DNA of 64,000 bases from Neelides folsomi (lineage: Eukaryota; Arthropoda; Collembola; Neelipleona; Neelidae), in assembly GCA_034687125.1 (NCBI GenBank), contig JAQGBZ010000050.1, positions 62,001 to 126,000 on the forward strand, written 5' to 3'. Position numbers and translations under genes: made by a program. The notes beneath the pieces are model-generated. The model saw only the letters and a list, made by a program, of their open reading frames with translations, ran no database searches and had not been told where the DNA came from. Of the stretch, positions 1 through 10,951 are shown in pieces. Numbering within the stretch: position 1 is the first letter of the stretch; the number at the start of each line of letters is the position of its first letter.

Positions 1-3000
1 TAAAAATGTTAAATCAATGACACGTTCACGTTCGACAAGTCAAACATGGTATTGTAAGTTTAATATACATGTAAATGAACATAATATTGATCATTCGGAC
101 TTGGTAAGATAGTAAGATTCTTCATCCTTACCTTATCTTGCAATGAGTTCTTTAATTGTTCAAGTTTTTAGTAAGAATCCATCAGATTAATCACTTTAGC
201 TTGACTCATTCTAAATAGAACATTCAGGACACCTCATTTGAAATCTCGTATAGAGTGTATTATTTATTAAAATGTTTTTGATAAAAGGCTATAATATATG
301 GTAAAGTTAGGGTTTTTTCGTTTTGTGTATATGAAGTGAAATTTTCATAATCATACAATTAACGATTCTTGTAAAAGTCGTATAGTTTTGTGCATTTCTG
401 GTAATAACATTTATACTTTATTACATCATGCATCATTCGTATATTTATAAACGAAATACGACACAAAAGAATGCCAAAAAATCTCATTCATTTTAACGTT
501 CTGTTACTTTCTCGGTGGTCGGTGAGGGAGGTCTGCTTGGCTAAGCAAGTTGGCTTCGTGCGCTCCTGCATTCTTTCTTAAGCGTAAGTGCGATTTGATA
601 GTGTAGGTAATTGATACTTTTGTCAGAATATCATTTAGATTAACCATCAATTAATCTAAGACACACATACCTGGGTAGGTACATTCAAATCTATCCAAGT
701 TAGTATTTAAAGTTTAAATCTTTAACGCATATTATTCTTTTCCTTGTATATTGCATAACTTTAATATTATAAAAAATATTGGTCACCCTGCAGGATTGTT
801 GCATCATGTTTAAGACAAGTGGAAAATCACAAAAATATTTGTATTTAGGAAGCCTTTGAATAGGTTTTAATCCAAGCTTTATTTAATTCTTATGAATTTT
901 AACGATTTCTGCAAATCAAAATGTTCTTTTTCTTTAAATGTCCATAACAAAGGAAATTCCCGCTACCTGAACCTGAAGTCTGAAGACATTGGCTGTTTAA
1001 CCCCACAGACAGACTCCAGCGTTGAATAAGAAAGTTAAATCTGGTTTTACTGCTCGAGTTACGTCCATCCATAATCTACAGAATTCAACTCAAAGGTACA
1101 GTGCATGTATTAAATATATGGGAAAGGATTATTATTCTTAAGTGACAGTGCTGTTACTCCAGTTCAGTCATCAAATGGCACTTTTCTCGCTCAAATTGAA
1201 CAGTCCCGTTGAGGGTATCCGATGGACGATAATTACAGCAGAGAGTTGAATGTATTGCAGCAACATAAAGACATAAAGACCAGGAATGAGGAAATGGGCA
1301 GTAGGTAAACCGAGAACTCAATGACTACCATCATCAGAGGCGACATCGATAAGGTCCACACAGTCCGCAGGGTACTTTACGCTCCAGCCATTGATTCCAA
1401 GTCTATTTTAGTTTGAGTGGAACGAATGTACATATCGTTAGATGTTACATTATGCTCTCTCGACATCAGGTATATATAACCCAATGGTGGACAACAAAGG
1501 GCCTTTGAAGGAGCAAAAGGGCTCCCACACACATTCACTCTCGACTCCCAAATTTAGATAGTTTACGGAAGGGTTGAGGGCGAAGGAAAATGGTCAAATC
1601 CTCTTTCTATTATAAAGAAGGATTATTCACCCTATTGTTTTCGATCTTCCCAACTCTTCCTCTTATTGTCCATTTCCCCCAAAATTCACCATCACACGCT
1701 CCCTTTATCATATTCATTATTGATTCAAAGCTAAGTTTAGATTCTGTCTCTGAGACATGTTAAGGGCTCCTCTTTCCAATTCCCATTTTCGCTATTCAAT
1801 CGAATATTGAGGAAATCCCCCATGCCTTAACAAGTCATTCATCTCTCCCCTCGGATTCGGCATTATTATAGTTTCCCTAAACAATCTGAATGTGTGTTGA
1901 CTAAATTTAACCCACATCTGCGTTATTTGAAGGACACGATCTGATTAGTTTCGTGTGTACCTAACTAAAAGGCCTAAAAGGTCCATAATATATTTCTAGT
2001 CATTTCACCCTGAAGGTAAAGGAAAACTAACTAGACTTTACTCACTCACGGATTTGGGTTAATATATGGAGAATTCTGAAGAATTTTACTTTAATTATGA
2101 GTTCCTCGTTCATAACTTTCATGTACATTTTCCAAACCTTGGCATTTTTTTGTATGGAATTTGGTTATTTATCAGTTCAACTAATACACGTATTTCCTTT
2201 ATGCGTCTTATGTTTCTCTTAAATTGTTTTCATGTTTGGAAAATTGAACGAGGAATGAACCTTTCCACTTGTGATTATCCCTTTTATATAATGTTTATAC
2301 TTGTGATATATTTGACTTGTCCATTGTCACATACATATTTATAATCGTGATAAACATCAACATGAAAGGAGCTCTAGGAGCTGAGAGTTTTAATGCGCAG
2401 AAGATTTATGAATTGAGAATGTATAAGCTTTGGTAAAAATGAAATCAGACATATATGTCATAAAAATTGTAAAATGAGGAATAAAAGGTCAACCCGATGT
2501 ATTGGGTAGAATGGCGTGTATTTTAGTAAGAAAAATTGTAAGAAGGGTTTTATAACCCAAAAGAGAAATCGCTCAAATCAGTTTCATAAATATAAAGAAT
2601 TTGTTAAGCCGAAATGCCAAGAGATAAGAATTGATGAATAGGGAGGATATTTTGTGAAAGACACATTGTGGATATCTCTTGTCTTCCTCCTTCGCCTTTG
2701 TGTCGGACGGGAAGTTGCGAGTATTGGAAAAGGTATTGGAACTGGCAGGAGGTAATGAGGGGTCAGTTTAAGGGATTTAATTGAAGAGTGTCTGAGACGG
2801 AGGTCGCTTTGAAGTGGAGGGACTATAGGAATTATAGGCCAGTAGGTTCGACCAACGACATGGATGGATTATAGAATGGGAAGGGGAGGGTCTCGAAAGT
2901 ACATTAGGTAGTCCATATGTGCCCGGCTACTGCGGCTCCTGGAGCGCATATTCTGTCCTCATCTCTCGTATTCATAACTCAATCCTTCATAACAATAATA

Positions 3001-3124
3001 GGCAACAAATACTCTACGCAGGTTTTTCCGGAAATACTCTTCAAGTGGTGTGGGGACTTGGAAAGAGTTGGCTTTTTTCTTCATTCACTCTCTGTACTTC
3101 ACCCAAGTGAGAGAAGTTGAAGGG
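1..3124. other. Noncoding region upstream of the bZIP gene; probable 5' UTR near its right end
   Basis: I see no supported coding exon here; the open frames are short and lack splice or codon support. The sequence is AT-rich to about 2600. From about 2680 to 3124 it becomes visibly richer in G and C and runs directly into the bZIP start codon, so this part is probably 5' UTR and core promoter. A short GC-richer patch at about 500-583 ends in a good splice donor (GTAAGT at 584) and could be a noncoding first exon of the bZIP gene. No TATA box or initiator stands out clearly enough to fix a start site. Confidence 0.5.
500..583 (+). promoter_or_regulatory. Candidate noncoding first exon ending in a consensus splice donor
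   Basis: A GC-richer patch in AT-rich surroundings ends in AAGC followed by GTAAGTG at 584, a near-perfect donor. There is no open frame worth noting, so if it is an exon it is 5' UTR. The bZIP coding start lies 2.5 kb downstream on the same strand. The left boundary is a guess from composition; a chance donor is the alternative. Confidence 0.25.
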
Positions 3125-4864
3125 ATGTCGGACTCCCTCCTCCACATGTTTCGCCTTTCACCCCATCCCACCTCCAATCACCACCAGATCAAATCAGAGA
3201 AGAAGCATCAGAGCAATGTCTCAAGCTCTTCCACTCCTGAAGAAGACTCGCCCCTCGACTTCTCTACCAAGAAGCCGAAGATAGAGAGGATGGCCCCACG
3301 ACCTTTTAAGGTAATTTAAATTTCATAATTAACTAAATAGCTAAACAAAGAGGCCTAATATCAGAGTATGTAAAACTAATAAACCCTTTATAAAACTTTC
3401 ACTATTACTTTCTCCCAAAATACTCTTGATTACTCTGACCTGGTTGACCCTTAAAATCCTTAATTTAATTATGTAATCTTAGCACAACGAAAGTTTTTAA
3501 CAATTTCGGTTTGTCTTTATATTAATTATCAATGATATACAGTATATAATATTTTGATTGCTTTACCTGAATTCTCAGCTTATTGAATTAAATATTATAG
3601 AATTTTAAATTTAAAATTCATTTCCCACATTGAAATCAGCACGACCAAGACGCAAATATGATTATATTTAACGGGAATACAATCTAATTAAGGTATAAAG
3701 AATCAAAATTAGCTAATTTTCTTGTCGCGCCGACAGTGTCTGCCCTTGACTTGATCTTGGATATATTCCCTTTATCACTTCACTTCGCACACTTCCCGAT
3801 AGCCGCTAATAAACTCTTTTCTCAGCGACCGTTTATATAAAACTAATTTCTTTAAAAAGTAGAATTAAGAAATTAAATATATAAAAAATAGGGTCGTACA
3901 GTGTATGTGAAGTGAAGTTGGTGGTGGAATTGTTCCAAGATCAAGTGAATTGAAGACAAAAAAATTTTTGGTTTAAATTTTGATTCTTTACTTTAAATTT
4001 TAAACTTCAATTCCATCATAATTCAATAAGTTGAAGTTCAGGCATGCAATCTAATTATATGATAACATTTAATTGATATAAATCAAGCAAAAAGGTCAAA
4101 GATTAATTAATTGAGGTTAAATTTGTTAAACGGTTTTAAGGGTCAACGGGTCAACCAGGGAAGTGTAAGCCCATAGAAATTAGCATTTTCTGACCAAACC
4201 CATTATTAAATAGGCTTATCCAAAGGATCCAATGTCATTCCCAACTGGAATGTATGGTCTTCCACTTGGGGCTACTCCAGGAACCATTGAAGCTCTCATA
4301 CAATCTGAGTCAAACCAGGCTTATGTCGAGTTCCGGAAGCACATGCTGGCCCAAACCCACGCGAGCAAGACTCGTCGCGGGGGTCAGAGGAGTAACTCAT
4401 TTCATCAAAACAACAGCCATAACATTCTTCTTCACCCACGTCAAGGGTTGAATTTGAGTGAAACTGCTGGTCAAGACGAGCCTCTCAACTTTGAAATTTT
4501 GGATCACGGAGGGATCTCGAGTGCTGATGAAAGCCATTCTGCTTCTGAAGACGGGGGTAAACGACATGGAAAGTCAGAGCAACAGGTGCGGTCTCGTTAA
4601 TCTCGATCATTTAAACCCCAATTGTGTCATGCAGTCACCAAACATGAATTATTTCATTTCCAGTTGAAGGATGAAGCTTACTGGGAGAGGAGACGCAAGA
4701 ACAACGAAGCTGCTAAACGTTCACGCGATGCTCGCCGGGCGAAGGAGGATGAAATTGCCATCCGGGCTGCTTTCCTCGAACAGGAAAATCTCAAACTTAG
4801 ATTTGAGCTTTGTGCCCTTAAAAGCGAGACAGAGAAGCTTCGATGTATATTATATAGTAACTAA
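3125..4864 (+). CDS. bZIP transcription factor of the CES-2/giant/PAR group (three exons, 252 aa)
   Basis: Exons are 3125-3310, 4214-4585 and 4664-4864; all junctions are phase 0 with GT donors and AG acceptors, and the spliced frame is open for 252 codons. The exon 3 product is a basic-leucine zipper. The basic region [13 protein letters not shown] lies at residues 199-211, with the invariant N199 and R207. Zipper heptad positions are I217, L224, L231, L238 and L245, and the protein ends seven residues later. Splicing of exons 1 and 2 creates RPFKAYPKDP at 59-68, a short block I associate with this group just upstream of the DNA-binding half. PLDFS at 43-47 resembles the PxDLS motif that recruits the CtBP corepressor, and PLNFE at 152-156 is similar. 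Proteins of this group bind TTAYGTAA-type sites as dimers in the nucleus. I favour an arthropod CES-2-like protein over giant because of the [19 protein letters not shown] zipper start. A Met at 3050 is in frame upstream, but the MSDSLLHMF start at 3125 looks more natural. Confidence 0.9.
3439..4159. repeat. Long imperfect inverted repeat (foldback element) filling most of bZIP intron 1
   Basis: The two ends are a perfect 12-bp inverted pair: CCTGGTTGACCC at 3439-3450 and its complement at 4148-4159. Further matched blocks run inwards: 12 bp at 3579-3590 with 4019-4030, 13 bp at 3749-3761 with 3934-3946, and a near match at 3776-3786 with 3908-3918. The arms are about 350 bp each with many indels around a short centre near 3.85 kb. 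No transposase frame is visible inside. This looks like a non-autonomous foldback or long-TIR DNA element, or an old inverted duplication. It lies wholly inside the intron 3311-4213, so the pre-mRNA could form a long hairpin. Confidence 0.75.
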
Positions 4865-4894
4865 TTTATAGTCATTCAACCAGATTCAATGTAT

Positions 4895-4900
4895 AATAAA
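4895..4900 (+). terminator. Polyadenylation signal of the bZIP gene
   Basis: A canonical AATAAA lies 31 bp after the bZIP stop codon, followed by T-rich sequence. This position fits a very short 3' UTR. Confidence 0.55.
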
Positions 4901-7185
4901 ATACTAGACCAATTTACTTCAATTATTTATTATTGTCTTGTTATTTTTACAAGCTAGAACATCAAACATTTATTTATTGTTTGTTTGTATACAATACTAG
5001 GGTAGTAATTTAACGATTAAGATTTTAAGCTTATGATGATGCGTATGGGTTTGTGTAACCTCGTTTCTCGTGCTGTGTAAGATAGGGCTAATTTTTGGTA
5101 GGTAAATGATGTGAACCGAGTCATTAAAAGCATGATTTGATCAATGAGGCTCTATGACAGGTGAGGCATTAAACAAATACCGAATGCAAAGTAACCTGCG
5201 AGTGTGGCAATCATCTTCGTGACTGAGACGTCTATGTTACATTGAGAAGTAATTTGATCACGAATGAATGGGAATTCGGCAGATGTTCTGGCAATAGATT
5301 CCCTCCAACGACGCTACCAGGTTACATCGGCCCAACATCGTACCCGCCTTTTATTGCAATGTTTCACTTGATTGAGCAAATTATTTGCATTCATCATTTT
5401 GTTGGAAATAAAGAAGTTTGATATTCATATTTCTTCATACATTGAGCAAAGATGAAAGGAAATGCGATTAAGCAGTAAAATAAATTTGAATGGCATACAT
5501 AGCATATCCATAATATTTTATTTCTCCTGTTATTGTTAGTGTGGATAATTTTACAATGTTCGGCATCTATCATTTGGACAATTGACGGACATCACATCGA
5601 TATCATTTACATTTCGTGTTTTGCTCATAAGACGGTTAAAGTTCTAAATGTAAGAGGAAGCAATGTTTTACATTCATAATATGCCAAGAACTATTTATGA
5701 TCGAACCAAAGTTTTGATTAGCTTATTGTAAGGAGGAGTGTATGAAAATGTATAGAGAAAATTAAATTTTATCGTCAATATGCAAATGCCTATTTATTAC
5801 GATGGATGAATGAATTTGCTTATAATAAGTGAATTGAAAGCAAGCATCTCCGGTTGGTACGTATACATTCTTGTTTGGAACAGAAAGGAATTGAAGATGG
5901 GCCGAAATGAATACTTCCATACACATACTTACACGGGTAATGTTCCATCCATGGTCCTCATTCTACAAATAGAGCAAACAAAAAGGGTTGAACTATTAAA
6001 ACCTGAGAAGGAGTAAATTGCTTTCCGAGCTGCTCACCTCACGTATACACATCGTACACACACACACCGAGGAGAGAAAGAAACTTCAATCATGGGTTGA
6101 TAGGGTAAAACGAGGGGAGAGTAAAATGTGTGCACGAATTCATAGCATCATATTGATGTAAGTCCAAAAGGCATTATTGGATGTGCTTGGATAATGACTC
6201 TGTGACCCGAACACCTGACTCTGCCTATAATCGTCCCATCTTTTTATGAGCATTGGTCACCCTCTCCTTTCTTCGCCCAAATTACTCCAATCACTCAAAG
6301 AGACAATCTCTTTGATTCCTCATTAAATTTTCAGTTCGTCAGGTTGATTCCTTCCTTCACCTCAATTTCGCCGTAATGAATGTTATTTATCAACCTCTTT
6401 TATTATTTAGGCGTTTTATGATATTACAATGTGAACTGTTTTAAACTTTAAAGAATATATTCATTTTATTGGAACTATTAGATAGTTGACATAAATTAAA
6501 TTATTATAATTAATGTAATGCAAACTGCGTTCTGCCTTGTTCCCAAATACTCTACAAAATGTAAGAGAAACGCTTTAAAATGTTAAATCAATACAACTGA
6601 TATGAATTTATAATTATTAATTTTATTATATCGTAAAAACGACTATATTATGAGTTATGAGAAATATTTATAGTTATTGGGGATCACAAACCAGAATTTA
6701 CACATTCAAAAATTTCCTCAAATTTTATGGAGAAACTATGGGGAAAATTAAACATTTTTAGCTCTTTATCACATCTCTAAACTTTTTATTATTTCTTAAT
6801 TATTTTAAACAACATAAATACAAAATAGACAAACCAATTGAAAAAATTGGAAGACGACTGAGGTATTAAAAAGGCTGAAATAATTTTATTTAATCAAATG
6901 ATAAATAAAAAACCGAAGGCGTTGCAAGTCCCGTTTTGTTTAAAAAACCGGATTCATTCCATTATTCGTACCTTTACAATACATATTACATGTGGAATAA
7001 ACACTTAACTTAACCTAGTGACTAGAAACATGCCTAGATCCCTCTCCGCCTCTTTCTCTTTGGTCCAGAATTTAACACAGCGTGTAGTGGATAATAGATG
7101 GGAAGTCAGCAGGATAGAGTATAAACAAAATTAATCTTAAAACTTCATGAGAGAGAATCTTTCTAAGTATTCAAATCAACTTTAA

Positions 7186-7233
7186 TTTTCAATGACAATT
7201 TACTTGAACTTTTCAATGACAATTTACTTGAAC
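7186..7233. repeat. 24-bp tandem duplication
   Basis: The 24-bp unit starting TTTTCAATGACAATTTACTT occurs twice back to back at 7186-7209 and 7210-7233 with no mismatch that I can see. It is a recent local duplication in noncoding DNA. Confidence 0.85.
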
Positions 7234-7402
7234 TTTAGACAAGCATTTAAAACATGATTTTCATATATTCTCATGTGTAAGGTTTTAAAACTAGAAAAGA
7301 AAGTTGATTTTGTCTACTTCGGGGCTACCCAAATTAGTTATTTTTAAAAAAATACCCCAAACGGTCAAACCTAGAGGGTGGGTCACTATAGCTAGAAGGC
7401 AT

Positions 7403-7637
7403 GTAGTGTTTCAGAGTTGGCCCGGTTTGTTAAAAAACAAGCATAGTTTATCAAAATTAAGCATTTAATCTTCATACTTGAGGAACACGATGTGTAATAT
7501 GTTAATTTTAATGTCAATCAAACTAAATACTGAAATATTGAGAAACGACAAAGACTTTCTTTGAGATAGATAGACTTTCACTATTTCCATTATTGGCATA
7601 TTCATTTTACAAACCGGGCTAACTCTGAAACACACTG
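7403..7637. mobile_element. Short inverted-repeat element (MITE), Tc1/mariner-like
   Basis: Imperfect terminal inverted repeats of about 35 bp bound a 235-bp segment. The left arm contains TTTCAGAGTTGGCCCGGTTT at 7409-7428. The right arm, read on the complement, contains the same block with one change (TTAGCCC for TTGGCCC). The outer end of the right arm reads CAGTGTG next to a TA, as in many Tc1/mariner elements; on the left the TA has diverged. No transposase frame is present, so the element is non-autonomous. It lies about 190 bp upstream of the copy A coding start. Confidence 0.75.
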
Positions 7638-7827
7638 TATATGTACAGATCTCTCTATATGCATGTATTCTACATTTATCTACATACCTATGTAAGAAGT
7701 TTTTGGTTTGAGAGAAGCTCCAGTTTAGTTATAGAAATTGTAGATAAATATTCATCCTTTCTTTGAAGAAACATATTTTGCAAAAAGATTAGCCATTATT
7801 AGCATATTTCCCTTAATTTCCAATATA

Positions 7828-8674
7828 ATGAAGACTAAAATTACAACACATTTGAATTGCATTTTCGATGAGTTTGATTATGATCGTACCCAATCTGTAG
7901 CATTTTCCAAGCAATTGTACAACCGAAAGGTTGTATTTAAAACTAGACTCTATAAAGTGAACGATTCATTAAATATGACGTTTAGAGGGGTGAGATTCCA
8001 AGCTTTTGAATCGAATTTAATCCCCTACAGTGAAATTGATTTTGCAAAGCATGACTCCTTAGTACCATTATTATCAAAGTAAGATCAATTTAATTTTATA
8101 AAAATTTTACTTAATTGTTACTGCCTATTATATTATAAAACATATTTTATACTTTATTCCATTTGAGAAGATTATTGAGAATTGAATCATGTTACTTGAC
8201 AAGTCATTAGAAATTCAAATAAACCGATATTATTTTCTGTAGAAATTATTTGCGGGTGACATGACATCAATTCTCAATAATCTCAAATGGAATAGAGTAT
8301 AGTTCTTTTGGATTTAAAATACTATATATTCTTTATTTTAAAATATATAGGATTGCCAATCCCAGATTTGTGAACCAGTTGATCCTCGAAACACGTGAAC
8401 CTGTGGCCAATCTTATATTTGTTGCAAGGTTCACTGGGGGATTCAATAGCATTTCAGTGAGTTTTATATTATTATTTAATTGATACTAATTTTTAATTGT
8501 TCCTATTGTTAATATGAATATAATATTATGTTACATAAAATATATTATATTCTTTGCTCATTTTATTTTATGCAGTTCGAAGGGTGGGGAGAAAGCGCAA
8601 CAAACATGTCCTGCACTAGCCTTGGTGAATCGGGGAATTACCCTCACCCACGTTCAAGAAATATATGTGGATGA
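7828..8674 (+). CDS. Unrecognised small protein, copy A of a two-member family (three exons, 151 aa, possibly decaying)
   Basis: Exons are 7828-8078 (ends in phase 2), 8351-8456 (ends in phase 0) and 8576-8674, with consensus GT-AG borders. The spliced frame has no stop for 151 codons. The product matches copy B at 56814-57778: LNCIFDE at residues 9-15, an exon-2 block with T-x-EPV followed by aliphatic-F, and FE-G/A-WGE at the start of exon 3. Both intron positions and phases agree between copies, so this is a genuine gene structure and not a chance frame. I know no family with these motifs. Copy B begins with a hydrophobic leader. In copy A the homologous codons (7744-7827) are open but have no ATG, so a 7828 start gives no signal peptide unless an unseen upstream exon supplies one. 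In exon 3 the frame stops at 8674, while the next frame reads EIYVDEPHY, matching DIYIDEPLF of copy B. The interval is 11 nt shorter than in copy B, which suggests a frameshift. It may be a pseudogene or a gene with an altered C-terminus. Confidence 0.6.
8150..8299. mobile_element. 150-bp inverted-repeat MITE inside intron 1 of copy A
   Basis: The left arm ATTCCATTTGAGA (8157-8169), followed after two extra bases by TTATTGAGAATTGA, is mirrored on the right by TCAATTCTCAATAA and TCTCAAATGGAAT (8267-8293). Arms are about 45 bp with few mismatches, and TA dinucleotides flank both ends, as expected for TA-targeting Tc1/mariner MITEs. The matching intron of copy B (57307-57476) is about 100 bp shorter and shows no such arms, so the insertion probably followed the gene duplication. 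Confidence 0.75.
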
Positions 8675-10951
8675 ACCACACTATACAAGAACCCAGTAAA
8701 GGGGAGAAAATCTTACCCGTTTTTTCACCATGGTAAATTTGTGGGAAACGGGAAACCAACATTAAATCCCAAATCTCAAAGTTAGATACCACTTTAACTT
8801 ACTCAAACTTATAGCTATTATTGTAACCTTACATTTATAATTCTAATAACTTAACGTAAATTCCAAATTTTATCCCATTTAAGATAAAAAATTTGTGTGG
8901 GTCTTTTAGTGGAATGTGATTCAGGTCCTGAGAGTGATTATGAATTTAATTGAAAAGCTGAAGAATTTGTATTATGGGCCCTAGGAAATGTGTTCATGTG
9001 GGAATTACCACTGTAATCAAAGTATTATAAGTCAAGGGAAATTGGGGTATTATAGATATAGATTCATTTCGGGGAGGTTAAATTATATAATATGGCTATA
9101 CAATATATGCAATATTTATTAGCCCTTTTATTTTCCTGTAGAGAAATGGAGGGAGAAAGGAACTTTATTTTCTCTTTAACTTTCATAATATTTAATACAT
9201 AAATATAAAATCCTAAAAGCCGAGTTCCTTTGATATGGAAGTGGAGGAAGTCGAGATTTTACTTGCATTTATTCCATCAAGTATGATTCTCGAAGTTAAA
9301 TTTAATTGAGTGGTTTTGGGTCACCGAAGTAGGAAATTTAGAATAAGAGGAATACTATTGTGATAGGTCTGGCCCAACGTCGTATTCAAATTGAGTTTCA
9401 TGACCTCCGTCCCCTGGATCCTCTCCAGGGGACGGACTTTATTTAGATCACCCAGCACCAATTTACCTTTACGAAAGATTTAACTCATCCATCAACCCAA
9501 TTCTATTTTATAACCAATAATAAATCACTAATTAACACATTCCCTCCCTTTAAAATGAAACAAGCTCAATAGATATTTTAAAGTATTTTTACAATAATAC
9601 CCAACATTTAATTAAAACGCTTGATTAAAATCATTTCCCTATTAAATTATTAAAGACTGATAAAACTAAATATAATTAATTATAGCAAAAATTTACCATT
9701 GAATTAATAGCGCATTGGCGCATAATTAATTAAGCATACACATAGTCCAATTGGACGGTTTATTATATAATCATTTGCATAATTTCCAATCTGTTTAGAC
9801 CGCTCAATGAAGTTTAGTCAGATAAAATCTATTTTACTCAATTATGTATATTATGTATTTACTTAATATATATCTTGATTCATGAATATAATACTATTTA
9901 TAATTTATCGTCGTATTATTGTAAATAACATTGTGTATACTGTTTGAAGAATAAAAATTATGTAAAACCATTCGTGTATTTACAATTAGTGGACATTTTC
10001 TATTTTAAGGAATCTAACATTTAATGTTAGTATACCTACCTTTACATAACAGTTCGAATTGCCTATTGACAAATGTGAGTTCTCACTACTAATCTTAAAT
10101 AAAATGCGGTTTTCTATCTATTGTCCATTGGAGAGGAAGGAGCGCTACATGGACAGTTCCAGGACCGAGGGAGAGGAACCAAATTGGCTCTGGAGTCAAC
10201 GTTTTTTTACTCTATTAAGAGTAAAGTGTAAAAAAGAGATAAAGAGCGGCACAATGCAAAATGTGGGAAAGAATCGGGACAAAACTCTCCTCAAAAAAGA
10301 AAGAATGGACCGAGGATCACTCTGTGAGGCGAAGAATGGAAAAGAGATATAGAGGAGAAGATGAGGTAAGACAAGAGATCCAATTTTTCATAAAGTAATT
10401 CAGATTGCTCTTTTCTTTCCCTATGAACGAGAACATCATTATAATAAAATTCAACCTGGCCAGACTCTATTCTGTAGAATCATCGAGAGCCATTAGCAAA
10501 TTAGAGTTTCGGAGTTAAAACCGTTTAATCTAAACTTTAAAACATACTCCTCGATTGCTTGCTTGATTGCATTGCAATTTGGAATGTCAAAGATGTAACA
10601 ACGCAAGTGCTTCTATCTGTAGGGTTGGATTTAAAAGAAAAGTGGAAACAATTTATTGAAGAATGAGTGAGGGGTGAAAATAAAGAAAAGTGAGAAAAGT
10701 AGGTTCAAAGAACTTTTATTATAAATAATAAATATTATTTTTCTTCAAAGCCTCTTTATTGTAAAATTAACTTTACCTTCTTTAGCATGTTGACTGTTGA
10801 CAATATGTTTAATTTATTTTTGATACGATGATTTTTACATTAGTAACTATAATGTATTACTAAATTGACAGTTCATTGTTAAATATTTCAAATAATTATT
10901 GTACTATAAAAACGATAAATACATAAGACGAAGAGATCATTCTAGCCAAAA
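8675..10951. other. AT-rich intergenic region
   Basis: The first 25 bp hold the out-of-frame remainder of copy A (matching frame open to 8699). After that I find no coding support. The frame at 10059-10352 has no splice sites or recognisable content. A strong hairpin at 9406-9436 is listed separately. The last bases before 10952 are presumably the 5' UTR of the next gene. Confidence 0.5.
9406..9436. repeat. Perfect 12-bp hairpin with 7-nt loop
   Basis: TCCGTCCCCTGG at 9406-9417 is followed by a 7-nt loop and its exact complement at 9425-9436. It is unusually GC-rich for this AT-rich intergenic stretch. It could be a structured RNA, a protein-binding palindrome or a residue of a mobile element end; nothing else identifies it. 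Confidence 0.7.

Larger units (their letters stand above)
4865..7402. other. AT-rich intergenic region without a supported gene
   Basis: Between the bZIP gene and the element at 7.4 kb I find no open frame with splice or codon support. A slightly GC-richer patch lies at about 5150-5345. The frame at 5810-6016 is short and unsupported. Confidence 0.5.

Noticed and set aside
2848..2856. GGTTCGACC resembling a tRNA B box (also GGTTCGAAT near 42650)
   Set aside because: No A box or cloverleaf stem is found at the right distance in either case.
10059..10352. 97-codon charged frame on plus
   Set aside because: No conserved pattern or splice sites, and it is not joined to the next gene, whose start at 10952 is well defined.
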